The notes: generated by a model from the sequence alone, not told the origin. DNA of 7,729 nt from Candidatus Eiseniibacteriota bacterium (GCA_030638405.1 DAOWER010000217.1:1-7729); one strand, 5' to 3'. Shown: positions 1 to 6,813, counted from the first letter of the stretch. Program-made: numbers and translations.

Positions 1-341
1 CCGGTCCCGTTCCGGAGGGCGTGCTCATCGATCACAGCTGGGACATCGTTCGCAGGATCATGTGGGACTACGTCGGGATCGTCAGAACCGAGAGGAGACT
101 GGAGTTCGCCAGCCGTCGGATGTCCGCCATCAGGGCGGAGATCGCCGACTACTTCTCGCGCTATCCCGTCAGCCGCGACCTTCTCGAGCTCAGGAACATC
201 TCGCTGGTCGGCGAGCTGATAATCGAGAGCGCGAGGCTGCGGAGGGAATCGAGGGGACTCCACTGGATGGAGGACTTCCCCGAGAGAGACGACGAGCACT
301 TCCTCAGGGACACCGTCCTGAAAGGGGGCTCGCAATCATGA
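1..341 (+). CDS. nadB: L-aspartate oxidase, C-terminal part (5' end outside window)
   Basis: NadB is the FAD enzyme that oxidises L-aspartate to iminoaspartate, the first step of de novo NAD synthesis, feeding NadA (quinolinate synthase) in the cytoplasm. The open frame enters from the left edge (first whole codon at 3) and ends at TGA 339-341, showing 112 residues. These match the C-terminal helical domain shared by the fumarate reductase/succinate dehydrogenase flavoprotein family: an IMWDYVGIVR helix, then SRDLLELRN, then the RRESRGLHW signature followed by an acidic DFPERDD stretch. The last two are typical of NadB rather than SdhA. The FAD-binding part lies upstream, out of view. The GTG at 21 is internal, not a start. 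The stop overlaps the next start as ATGA, so the downstream lipoprotein gene is probably translationally coupled. I see no link in function between NAD synthesis and that gene. Confidence 0.9.
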   Translation, partial: GPVPEGVLIDHSWDIVRRIMWDYVGIVRTERRLEFASRRMSAIRAEIADYFSRYPVSRDLLELRNISLVGELIIESARLRRESRGLHWMEDFPERDDEHFLRDTVLKGGSQS

Positions 342-1903
342 AGAGAGTGCATTTCAGTGTTCCGGCGGCTCTGCTGGCGCTTCTGCTGAGCGCCGCCGGC
401 TGTGGCGCCGAAGGAGGCGATGGAAACGTGAATGCGGAGAGGCAGGACTCGACCGGAGAGGTGCGCCGACCGGTCGTGGCGGGAGCGTTCTACCCCGGCG
501 ACTCCCAGTTGCTGGCTGACGACGTCGACGGGTTCCTCGATGCCGCCGGCACGCCGGAACTCGACGCGGAGATCGTGGGGCTCATCTCGCCGCATGCGGG
601 GTACATGTACTCCGGGGCGGTCGCGGGACGCGCCTATGCGTGCGTCAGGGGAATGCCGTTCGACACGGTGGTCGTGATCGCTCCCTCACACAGGTTCCCG
701 TTCAGAAGCGCTTCGATCTTCGGCGGCGGCGGGTACGAGACACCGCTCGGTGTCGTTCCCGTCGACCGCGAGCTGGCCGACGCGATCACTGACCCCTCCA
801 GGGGCTTCGGCTTCGAGCCACGCGCTCACACGAGCGAGCACTCGCTCGAGGTGCAGGTGCCGTTCCTCCAGCGCGCTCTCGGCGAGTTTCACATAGTCCC
901 GATTGTGATGGGGGAGCAGACCGAGACGGCGGTGCGCCTGCTCGCGTCCCGGATCGCTGGCGCGGTCAGAGCGTCCGCGGGCAAGCGCGTGCTCCTGGTC
1001 GCGAGCACCGACCTGTCCCACTACCACAGCCACGACGAGGCGGTCGAACTGGATTCGCATGTGATCCGGGCCGTGGAGGACTTCGATCCCGAGGCCCTTC
1101 TCGCGTCGCTCGCACGCGGCGAGTGCGAGGCCTGCGGGGGAGGGCCGACGGCTGTCGTGATGATGGCGGCGCGGGAGCTCGGAGCGCGCAGGTCGACGGT
1201 CGTCGGCTACGCGACGTCCGGTGACGTCACCGGGGACAAGTCGCAGGTGGTCGGCTACATGGCGGCGGTGCTCCACGGCGCGCCCGCGTCTGAGAGGCCG
1301 GAGGACGAGGAGGAACGGGAGCCAGCGGCCTCGACGGGCGGCTCGCCGATGCCATACACGGGTCTGACCCACGACGAGCGCGGCGCACTGCTGTCGCTCG
1401 CGCGTCGTTCCATAGAGGCGGCGCTCGCCGGGCGCCCTGCGCCCACGCCTGCGTTTTCGTCCCCGGCGCTGGCCCCGGAGTGCGGTGCCTTCGTCACACT
1501 GGAGAAGGGCGGCGCTCTGCGTGGATGCATCGGCCACGTGCGCGCGTACAAGCCGCTCGAGCAGACGGTCTCTGAGATGGCCGTGGCTGCGGCGCTTCAC
1601 GACCCGCGCTTTCCTCCGGTGACGGCGGACGAGTTCGACGGTCTCACCGTGGAGATCTCCGTGATGTCGCCGCTCACTGCTGTGGAAGATGTGTCGGAGA
1701 TCAAGGTGGGAGTTCACGGCCTCGTCATACAGGACGGGGGACGGAGCGGACTTCTCCTGCCGCAGGTGGCGACCGACTACGGCTGGGACCGCGAGACCTT
1801 CCTGGAGCATACCTGCATGAAGGCGGGGCTCCCGACGGATTGCTGGAAGCAGGGGGGCGTCACCATTCTCAAGTTCACGGCCGAGGTTTTCGGAGAGGAG
1901 TAG
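338..1903 (+). CDS. Memo-AMMECR1 fusion lipoprotein (AmmeMemoRadiSam proteins B and A)
   Basis: This 521-residue protein joins two components of the AmmeMemoRadiSam system. Residues 1-21 form a lipoprotein signal (MKR, a Leu/Ala core, then SAAGC with Cys22 as the lipidation site). Gly follows at +2, so there is no Asp retention signal. Residues about 43-313 are a Memo-like domain (metal-binding, related to the LigB dioxygenase fold) with VAGAFYP, SPHAGY (His86), APSH (His118), SEHSLEVQVPFLQ (His168), STDLSHY (His228) and a CEACGGGP site (Cys263, Cys266). His86, His118 and Cys266 are the likely counterparts of the human MEMO1 His/His/Cys metal site. An acidic, low-complexity linker follows (about 314-340). 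Residues 341-521 are an AMMECR1 domain with the signature LRGCIG (394-399), then DPRFPP, VEISVMSP, LLLPQVA and KAGLP. I chose ATG 338 because it opens the signal peptide, has AAAGGGGG 9 bases upstream, and overlaps the nadB stop. The frame is open further upstream, but that part is nadB read out of frame. The reaction is unknown to me. The radical SAM gene that follows is its expected partner. Confidence 0.93.
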   Translation: MKRVHFSVPAALLALLLSAAGCGAEGGDGNVNAERQDSTGEVRRPVVAGAFYPGDSQLLADDVDGFLDAAGTPELDAEIVGLISPHAGYMYSGAVAGRAYACVRGMPFDTVVVIAPSHRFPFRSASIFGGGGYETPLGVVPVDRELADAITDPSRGFGFEPRAHTSEHSLEVQVPFLQRALGEFHIVPIVMGEQTETAVRLLASRIAGAVRASAGKRVLLVASTDLSHYHSHDEAVELDSHVIRAVEDFDPEALLASLARGECEACGGGPTAVVMMAARELGARRSTVVGYATSGDVTGDKSQVVGYMAAVLHGAPASERPEDEEEREPAASTGGSPMPYTGLTHDERGALLSLARRSIEAALAGRPAPTPAFSSPALAPECGAFVTLEKGGALRGCIGHVRAYKPLEQTVSEMAVAAALHDPRFPPVTADEFDGLTVEISVMSPLTAVEDVSEIKVGVHGLVIQDGGRSGLLLPQVATDYGWDRETFLEHTCMKAGLPTDCWKQGGVTILKFTAEVFGEE

Positions 1904-1916
1904 ATTCTCCTCTCCG
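1891..1916 (+). repeat. Perfect hairpin spanning the stop codon of the Memo-AMMECR1 gene
   Basis: The bases 1891-1900 (CGGAGAGGAG) are the exact reverse complement of 1907-1916, giving a 10-bp stem. The 6-base loop TAGATT contains the TAG stop. No T-run follows, so it is not a classic intrinsic terminator. It may instead stabilise the mRNA 3' end or modulate coupling to the radical SAM gene 44 bases downstream. The pairing is seen directly; the role is inferred. Confidence 0.65.
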
Positions 1917-1928
1917 GGGCGTCGCCGG

Positions 1929-1945
1929 GCCGCGCGGAGCGCGGC
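1929..1945 (+). repeat. Second GC hairpin in the gap before the radical SAM gene
   Basis: GCCGCGC (1929-1935) pairs perfectly with GCGCGGC (1939-1945) around a GGA triloop. It sits just before the Shine-Dalgarno-like GAGG. With the hairpin at 1891-1916 it makes most of the 56-base intergenic gap capable of structure. In GC-rich DNA a 7-bp stem can arise by chance. Confidence 0.4.
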
Positions 1946-1950
1946 AAGCC

Positions 1951-1957
1951 GAGGTGG
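1951..1957 (+). promoter_or_regulatory. Ribosome binding site that sets the radical SAM start
   Basis: GAGGTGG lies directly before ATG 1960, with the GAGG core 5 bases from the start codon. It supports this start over the in-frame GTG at 2089, which would remove the hydrophobic N-terminus but has no such sequence before it. Confidence 0.6.
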
Positions 1958-1959
1958 AT

Positions 1960-3090
1960 ATGAGAGGACGACAGCGTTGGTGGGCGACCCTGCTGGTCAC
2001 CGTTGCCGCTCTGATAGCGGTGGCGGGGATCGTCAGCTTGGCAACGGGAGGGTCGGGCGCGGCCAGGATCGGGTTCACGCGTCCCCGTGTGGCGTCGCAC
2101 TGGGAGAGTCTCGACGGGAATCGGGTGAGGTGCGGCCTCTGCCCGAGGCGATGCGTCGTGCCCCCGGGCGGCCGCGGCTACTGCGAGGTCCGGGAGAACC
2201 GGGACGGCGTCTACTACACGCTGACCTACGGAAACCCCTGCGCCCTTCACGTCGATCCTATTGAGAAGAAGCCCTTCTATCACTTCCTCCCGACGACGAC
2301 GGCGTTCTCGGTGGCGACGGCCGGCTGCAACCTGGACTGCAAGTTTTGCCAGAACTGGCACATCTCTCAGGCGCGCCCTGAGGAGCTGGCCAACTACGAC
2401 CTCCCGCCGGAAGAGCTTGTGGCAGCCGCCGTCAGGAGCGGCAGCCCATCGATCGCGTATACGTATTCGGAGCCTACGATCTTCTACGAGTACATGCTGG
2501 ACTGCGCGAAGCTCGCGCACGCTCAAGGCCTCAGGAACGTCTACCACTCGAACGGTTTCATCCAGCCGGAACCCCTCAAGGAGCTCTGCGAGTACCTGGA
2601 CGCGGCCAACGTCGATCTCAAGGGCTTCACCGAGGAGTACTACAGCGACATGTCCGACGGTTCGCTTGCGCCCGTACTCCGCTCGCTCAAGATACTGAAG
2701 GAGGAAGGGGTGCACCTGGAGATAACTACGCTTCTGATCCCGGGCCGGAACGACGACCCCGAGACGCTGGCGGAGATGTGCCGCTGGATTCGCGACAACC
2801 TCGGGGCGTCCGTCCCGGTTCACTTCTCCAGATTCCATCCGCAGCACCGGCTCAGAAACCTGCCCCCGACGCCCGTCGAGAGGCTCGAGGCCGCCAGGAA
2901 CATCGCTCTTCGGGAAGGGCTTAAGTACGTCTACATAGGGAACGTGCCCGGCCACGCGGCTAACAGCACCTACTGCCCCGCGTGCTCCGCGGAACTGATC
3001 CACAGGATCGGGTATTCGGTGGACGTGGGGGGGCTGGAAGGTGGGCGGTGCTCGGAGTGCGGAGTGGCCGTGGACGGCGTCTGGCAGTGA
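1960..3090 (+). CDS. AmmeMemoRadiSam system radical SAM enzyme with N-terminal membrane anchor
   Basis: This 376-residue protein is the radical SAM member of the AmmeMemoRadiSam system, related to pyruvate formate-lyase activating enzymes. Residues about 7-29 are a hydrophobic stretch (WWATLLVTVAALIAVAGIVS) after an Arg-rich start (Arg2, 4, 6). It could be a signal anchor or an uncleaved signal. Next is the family's Cys-rich head: CGLCPRRC (Cys58, 61, 65) and GYCEVREN (Cys75). The [4Fe-4S]/SAM motif CNLDCKFC holds Cys123, 127 and 130. Family landmarks follow: YTYSEPTIFYEY, NVYHSNGF, NVDLKGFTEEYY, LLIPGRND, HFSRFHPQ and YIGNVPGH. The C-terminus has a zinc-ribbon-like pair, CPAC (339-342) and CSEC (364-367), ending GVWQ. 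The gene lies 56 bases after the Memo-AMMECR1 gene on the same strand, so the two are probably co-transcribed. The substrate is not known to me. The membrane segment is unusual for a SAM/iron-sulphur enzyme; its orientation cannot be settled from charge alone, since Arg residues flank both sides. Confidence 0.92.
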   Translation: MRGRQRWWATLLVTVAALIAVAGIVSLATGGSGAARIGFTRPRVASHWESLDGNRVRCGLCPRRCVVPPGGRGYCEVRENRDGVYYTLTYGNPCALHVDPIEKKPFYHFLPTTTAFSVATAGCNLDCKFCQNWHISQARPEELANYDLPPEELVAAAVRSGSPSIAYTYSEPTIFYEYMLDCAKLAHAQGLRNVYHSNGFIQPEPLKELCEYLDAANVDLKGFTEEYYSDMSDGSLAPVLRSLKILKEEGVHLEITTLLIPGRNDDPETLAEMCRWIRDNLGASVPVHFSRFHPQHRLRNLPPTPVERLEAARNIALREGLKYVYIGNVPGHAANSTYCPACSAELIHRIGYSVDVGGLEGGRCSECGVAVDGVWQ

Positions 3091-3102
3091 CCCACGACGG
3101 TG

Positions 3103-3131
3103 TTGACAGCTGGCCCCGTTTGCACTAGAGT
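3103..3131 (+). promoter_or_regulatory. Sigma-70-type promoter for the beta-helix protein gene
   Basis: A perfect -35 box TTGACA (3103-3108) is followed after 17 bases by a -10 box TAGAGT (3126-3131, 4 of 6 against TATAAT). Transcription would start near 3138, giving a leader of about 74 bases before ATG 3212. It begins 13 bases after the radical SAM stop, so the beta-helix gene is probably a separate transcription unit. Confidence 0.75.
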
Positions 3132-3143
3132 CGTTGACTGTAG

Positions 3144-3163
3144 GCGCCCCCCTAGGGGGGCGC
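3144..3163. repeat. 20-bp perfect palindrome at the start of the transcript
   Basis: GCGCCCCCCTAGGGGGGCGC reads identically on both strands. It lies about 6 bases after the predicted transcription start. As DNA it could be an operator for a dimeric regulator. As RNA it could form a very stable 5' hairpin if a few central bases loop out. The symmetry is seen directly; either role is inference. Confidence 0.7.
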
Positions 3164-3198
3164 TGGCGACCTTGGATTGTACCCCTCTCTGGAACAAG

Positions 3199-3205
3199 AA
3201 GGAGG
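3199..3205 (+). promoter_or_regulatory. Strong ribosome binding site for the beta-helix gene
   Basis: AAGGAGG ends 6 bases before ATG 3212. It rules against the in-frame ATG at 3206, which directly abuts it, and fixes the start that gives a clean signal peptide. Confidence 0.8.
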
Positions 3206-3211
3206 ATGCTG

Positions 3212-4252
3212 ATGCGTTTCGTCCTCTTGACGCTTCTGGCAGGTCTGCTCACCGCGGCGGCCGGAGCGGTCACCATCGAGGTACCGGACGAAGACCTGGG
3301 AATCACGGAGATCCAGCAGGCGGTGTTCCTTGCCAATCCGGGCGACACCGTCCTCGTCATGAGCGGCACGTACGACAGTGTCTACTCGTTTGACACGCCG
3401 CTGGGGCGACGGGACGCGATCGTCGAGATCTCGAGCGACATCGTCCTCCTGGGATTCAGCAGGAGCGGCGTCAGGATCGACTACACGGAGGCCGAGTACG
3501 GCATCCTCTGTCAGAACGTCAGTGAGAGCGCGATCATTTCGAACCTGACGATCGTGGCCGGCGGGTCGAGGGACAAGGGGCTCCTGGACGACGGCGACGG
3601 CAGGCTTCTCGCGGCCGGCATCTGCTGCGTCGACGCGGCGAGTCCTACCATCACGGACGTCAGCGTCAGGACCGGCGCCACGGGGATCGTGATCCGCACC
3701 GAGATCGGCAGTGCCGACTCCGCTCCGGTGCTGGAGGGTGTCGTAGTGGCCCGTAGCTCGCACCACGGCGTCTACATCTATGAGAGCGGGAGTGCGCCGA
3801 TCATCATCGACAGGTGCACGGTCGTAGACAACTTCGACTACGGTATTTACGTGAGTGGCGGCAACGCCGAGATCAGCAACTCGGCGATCACCCACAACGG
3901 CAAGTACGGTATCCACGCCTATCTCGCGACGCCGTCCGTCACCTACTGCAACGTCTACTGGAACGACCAGATGTTCCCGAATCCAGGAACGGGCCCCCTG
4001 AACTACGGCGGGACACTGGACGACCTCACGGGTATCGACGGGAACATATCGGCCGAGCCGTATTACTGTGACTTCTTCGGAACGACCGGATACAACTACC
4101 GCGTGTGCGATGAGAACCCGACGTCGCCCCAATACCTGGCGGGTGAGGGTGGTGTGACGATCGGCGCGTTCGGCGACGGTTTCTGTCAGGGCTGCCAGTC
4201 CCCGGTCGAGTTGTCGAGCTGGGGAGCCATCAAGGCGCTGTACAGGCGGTAG
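3212..4252 (+). CDS. Secreted right-handed parallel beta-helix protein
   Basis: This 346-residue protein begins with a signal peptide (MRFVLLTLLAGLLTAAAGA) and a likely signal peptidase I site after Ala19 (AGA before VT). The mature N-terminus (IQQAVFLANPGDTVLVMSGTY) is the usual opening of pectate-lyase-like beta-helix proteins. Repeated rungs follow, with patterns such as GILCQNVSESAIISNLTI, GICCVDAASPTITDVSV, GVYIYESGSAPIIIDRCTV and GIYVSGGNAEISNSAI, spaced about 22-30 residues apart over residues about 85-260. This matches parallel beta-helix (PbH1/NosD-like) repeats. The last part (YYCDFFGTTGYNYRVCDENP) resembles the closing segment of such proteins. There are about nine Cys, possibly in disulphides. 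The end, SSWGAIKALYRR, is a short basic/aromatic tail outside the helix. No catalytic residues for a specific polysaccharide lyase can be assigned; binding carbohydrate or acting as a surface protein is possible. It has its own promoter and strong ribosome binding site. Confidence 0.85.
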   Translation: MRFVLLTLLAGLLTAAAGAVTIEVPDEDLGITEIQQAVFLANPGDTVLVMSGTYDSVYSFDTPLGRRDAIVEISSDIVLLGFSRSGVRIDYTEAEYGILCQNVSESAIISNLTIVAGGSRDKGLLDDGDGRLLAAGICCVDAASPTITDVSVRTGATGIVIRTEIGSADSAPVLEGVVVARSSHHGVYIYESGSAPIIIDRCTVVDNFDYGIYVSGGNAEISNSAITHNGKYGIHAYLATPSVTYCNVYWNDQMFPNPGTGPLNYGGTLDDLTGIDGNISAEPYYCDFFGTTGYNYRVCDENPTSPQYLAGEGGVTIGAFGDGFCQGCQSPVELSSWGAIKALYRR

Positions 4253-4273
4253 CTCCGCGGACGGATGGAATCG

Positions 4274-4304
4274 AAGGCCCCCGACGTCGAACGTCGGGGG
4301 CCTT
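4274..4304. terminator. Hairpin terminator between convergent genes
   Basis: A perfect 14-bp stem (AAGGCCCCCGACGT and its reverse complement) closes on a CGA triloop. It lies 21 bases after the beta-helix stop and 43 bases beyond the 3' end of the opposite-strand membrane gene. Only three T follow on the plus strand, and the minus strand has a poor T-run too. Position and symmetry suggest it serves both genes, but termination strength is uncertain. Confidence 0.8.
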
Positions 4305-4347
4305 TCACGTACAGGTTCCACGTCGCGCCTCGACTGGTCCGGGACGA

Positions 4348-6765
4348 TCAGACGGCCTGTCCGCGTCGACGAGGGATGAGGGACAGAGCCAGCGACGCGA
4401 ATACGGCGGCGTTCACGATCGCAAGCGCGCGCATCGTTCCGAGGGTTCCCAATATCGGCAGCAGGAAGATCGTCGTGGCGGTGGCGCCGGCCGCGGCGCC
4501 CAGGAGATCGGCGCCGTACAACCTGCCTCCGACGGCACCGACGTCCGGGCGCTCCCGTGACACCAGCTTCGCTGCCAGGGGGAACTGCAGACCGGCCAGC
4601 AGCGCTGCGCCCACGACGATCAGGGGGAAGAACGCCGCCCACGCATGGAGCCCCTCCGGCGGGAGGGCGGCGACGCGCATAAGAGTGGCTCCAAGCGCGA
4701 GCGGGACCGCCGCGATGAAGAGCTGCAGAGTCACGAACGACCCCGCGCCGGCTCCGCGCGCCGCGGCCCTCGTGCCCAGCCAGCCCCCGAGCGCGAGGCC
4801 GGCCATGAACGCCGCAACGATGAGCGCGAGCTGGTGGTAGACGTAGCCGTAGATGCTCTGAAACGCGAGGAGCGCTGTCAGCTCCAGGCTCATCTCGGTC
4901 GCGCCGACCAGAAAGACCGCGGCGACAACCACCCGCGAGCGCGAGCGCTCCGACCGTCGGCGAAGAAACGACGGCGCGGCCAGAAGGGCGATGAGCGCGA
5001 GACTCAGCAGAAGGACGTTTCTCTCCGTTACGAAACCGGGCGCGGCGAGGAGCACGCGGGGAGCGCCCGAGAACTGCCTGTTCCACAGGACCATGCTCAG
5101 GTAGTACGCCGCGGGCGAGAGGTCGGTGTTCACGCGTGACTGGACGCCCCTGAGCGCCGAGTCGAAGTACGCGACTCTCTCGGCTGACAGCCTGTCGGAG
5201 AGGTAGTAGTCGCGCACGTAGGCGACATCGAGCCCGCGGTCAGCGACGCGCTCGCTCAGCACCCGGGCGTCCCGCGTGAACGCGCTTCCGGACCGCGAGG
5301 CCACGATGTGGCACGGGTCCCCCGGATACATGGCGACGACCGGAAAGACTGACTCGGTCGTCGCTCTCAGGCACGCGAGGAACGCGGCCAGCTCGGCGCC
5401 GACGTAGTTCTCGGCCGACTGGACGGAGAACCCGAGAACGCCGTCGTCGGCCAGGATGCGGGACACCTCCCGCTGGAACTCCGCCGTGTAGAATCTGTTG
5501 AGCTGGGCGGTCGTCGGATCAGGGATTCCGACCAGAACGACGTCGTAGGGCCCTCCGGCGCGCTTGACGAAGAAGCGGGCGTCCGCGAAGTGCACCTTCA
5601 CTCTGGGGTCTCCGAGACCCTCCGTCATTGCCTCCCCGAATGCCCTCCGGGCCGCCGGGATGAGTTCCGGGTCCAGCTCGACATAGTCCACCGCCGTGAC
5701 GTCCGGGTGCTTGAGAACCTCGCCGACGGCGCCGCCCAAGCCCCCTCCCAGAAGAAGCACGCGAGACGGCGCCGGGTGCACGAGCATAGGCAGGTGCACC
5801 GTCTCCTCGGCGCTCAGTCTGTCCGGCGTCGTGGCCGCGAGCACGCCGCTCTCGTAGATGCTCTTCTGGCTGCCGATGCTGGCGGCGACGATCCTGCCGT
5901 AGATGGAGTTCGTCTGAGACACGAAGCCGACGTCGCGCCACTGCGCTCCCACCGAAACGTCGTCGAGCCGCTTGGCCACGGGGCCGACGAGCGCCACCGA
6001 CGCTACGGCGAGGACGACGCCGACCGCGAGCGTTCTCACTGGACGCCCGCGCGCGGATACCGGCGGCGAGGAGAGGAGCAGCCAGAGAGACACGCAGCTC
6101 GAGAGAAGAGTCACGAGGAGCGCGATCGAGACCGGGCAAGCCCTCGGAAGCAGGACGAAGCTCACGATGAGTCCCGCGGCGGCGGCGCCGATCGCCTCTA
6201 CCAGGTAGACCTCTCCCGCGGCGATTCGATGGCCGCGGGATTCGCGATGCACGACCGATGTCGACAGCGCGAACATCAGCCCGGCGACGACCGTGAATGG
6301 CGCAAGCGAGACCACGGACGCGACCACCAGAGGGGCAAATCCCGAGACCTCGCCTGCGGTGAGCCCCATGGCTCCCCGCAGTGCACGCGCCGCGAAGAGG
6401 GCCAACGGAGCAAGGGCTCCCAGCGCAATGAGCCCGCCCGCGAGGGCGGTCCTGGTGGGAGTGAGCTTCCTCGACACGAGGCCGTATCCGACGCTGCCGA
6501 TCCCACCGGTCACGAGCCAGACGGTCATGGCGATGCCGAACGACATTTCGTTCCCTCGCCACGCCGTCATCAGCTCTCTGAGCAGGAGGACCTGGACCGT
6601 CAGTGTGACCGCGCCCGTTGTGGCGAGCGCCGCTCTCAGCGACGCGCGACGGCGCGCGGGGGCCGCACCCGGTCGGCGGACCGTACACAGTTCATCCGTC
6701 TCTGCGTGACGTCGGATCATGATGTTTGTGAGTCTACCAGAGACCGGGCGCAAGGCGGCGTTCAT
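4348..6765 (-). CDS. Fused multi-pass membrane / spermidine-synthase-like protein
   Basis: This 805-residue protein has the layout of the fused MFS/spermidine synthase family. An Arg-rich N-terminus is followed by about seven membrane helices (residues about 42-280). Next comes a cytosolic-type SAM-binding domain (about 295-510) and about seven more helices (about 590-795). In the enzyme domain I see the N-terminal beta part (SIYGRIVAAS, EETVHLPMLVHP), the SAM loop VLLLGGGLGG (336-345), DYVELDPELI, FADARFFV, GIPDP (413-417) and NRFYTAEF. Classical spermidine synthases have GGGDGG and a DSSDP-type loop; here the Asp of the first is Leu343 and the first Asp of the second is Gly413, so aminopropyl transfer is doubtful. 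I chose ATG 6765 because AAGGAG lies 10 bases upstream on this strand. ATG 6720 is a shorter alternative without a clear ribosome binding site, and the frame stays open to 6858. It faces the beta-helix gene tail to tail and the glycosyltransferase gene head to head. Confidence 0.87.
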   Translation of the reverse strand: MNAALRPVSGRLTNIMIRRHAETDELCTVRRPGAAPARRRASLRAALATTGAVTLTVQVLLLRELMTAWRGNEMSFGIAMTVWLVTGGIGSVGYGLVSRKLTPTRTALAGGLIALGALAPLALFAARALRGAMGLTAGEVSGFAPLVVASVVSLAPFTVVAGLMFALSTSVVHRESRGHRIAAGEVYLVEAIGAAAAGLIVSFVLLPRACPVSIALLVTLLSSCVSLWLLLSSPPVSARGRPVRTLAVGVVLAVASVALVGPVAKRLDDVSVGAQWRDVGFVSQTNSIYGRIVAASIGSQKSIYESGVLAATTPDRLSAEETVHLPMLVHPAPSRVLLLGGGLGGAVGEVLKHPDVTAVDYVELDPELIPAARRAFGEAMTEGLGDPRVKVHFADARFFVKRAGGPYDVVLVGIPDPTTAQLNRFYTAEFQREVSRILADDGVLGFSVQSAENYVGAELAAFLACLRATTESVFPVVAMYPGDPCHIVASRSGSAFTRDARVLSERVADRGLDVAYVRDYYLSDRLSAERVAYFDSALRGVQSRVNTDLSPAAYYLSMVLWNRQFSGAPRVLLAAPGFVTERNVLLLSLALIALLAAPSFLRRRSERSRSRVVVAAVFLVGATEMSLELTALLAFQSIYGYVYHQLALIVAAFMAGLALGGWLGTRAAARGAGAGSFVTLQLFIAAVPLALGATLMRVAALPPEGLHAWAAFFPLIVVGAALLAGLQFPLAAKLVSRERPDVGAVGGRLYGADLLGAAAGATATTIFLLPILGTLGTMRALAIVNAAVFASLALSLIPRRRGQAV

Positions 6766-6775
6766 TTCGCCGAAA

Positions 6776-6781
6776 CTCCTT
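6776..6781 (-). promoter_or_regulatory. Ribosome binding site for the membrane/spermidine-synthase-like gene
   Basis: On the minus strand this reads AAGGAG, 10 bases before ATG 6765. The spacing is slightly long, but it is the only good match near the candidate starts and decides for 6765 over 6720. Confidence 0.55.
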
Positions 6782-6813
6782 GTCCCGTGTGAGGTTAGCT
6801 TGGGAGAAAACGG

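Noticed and set aside
62..337. Upstream extension of the Memo-AMMECR1 reading frame
   Set aside because: This part lies out of frame inside the convincing NadB C-terminus and gives an Arg/Gln-rich, featureless peptide. The signal peptide begins at ATG 338.
1840..1959. Upstream extension of the radical SAM frame
   Set aside because: It overlaps the well-conserved end of the AMMECR1 domain in another frame. ATG 1960 has a ribosome binding site and begins a sensible N-terminus.
1777..3369. Long minus-strand open frame (530 codons)
   Set aside because: It runs antisense to the radical SAM gene with an Arg/Pro/Val-rich composition and no recognisable domain, a common artefact of GC-rich DNA.
3152..5086. 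Long minus-strand open frame (644 codons)
   Set aside because: It is antisense to the beta-helix gene, then overlaps the membrane protein in a different frame, and also crosses the terminator hairpin. Its composition is Arg-rich shadow sequence.
5590..6792. Plus-strand open frame (400 codons) opposite the membrane protein
   Set aside because: It is Arg/His/Asp-rich with no domain or plausible start, while the minus strand encodes clear membrane helices and a SAM domain.
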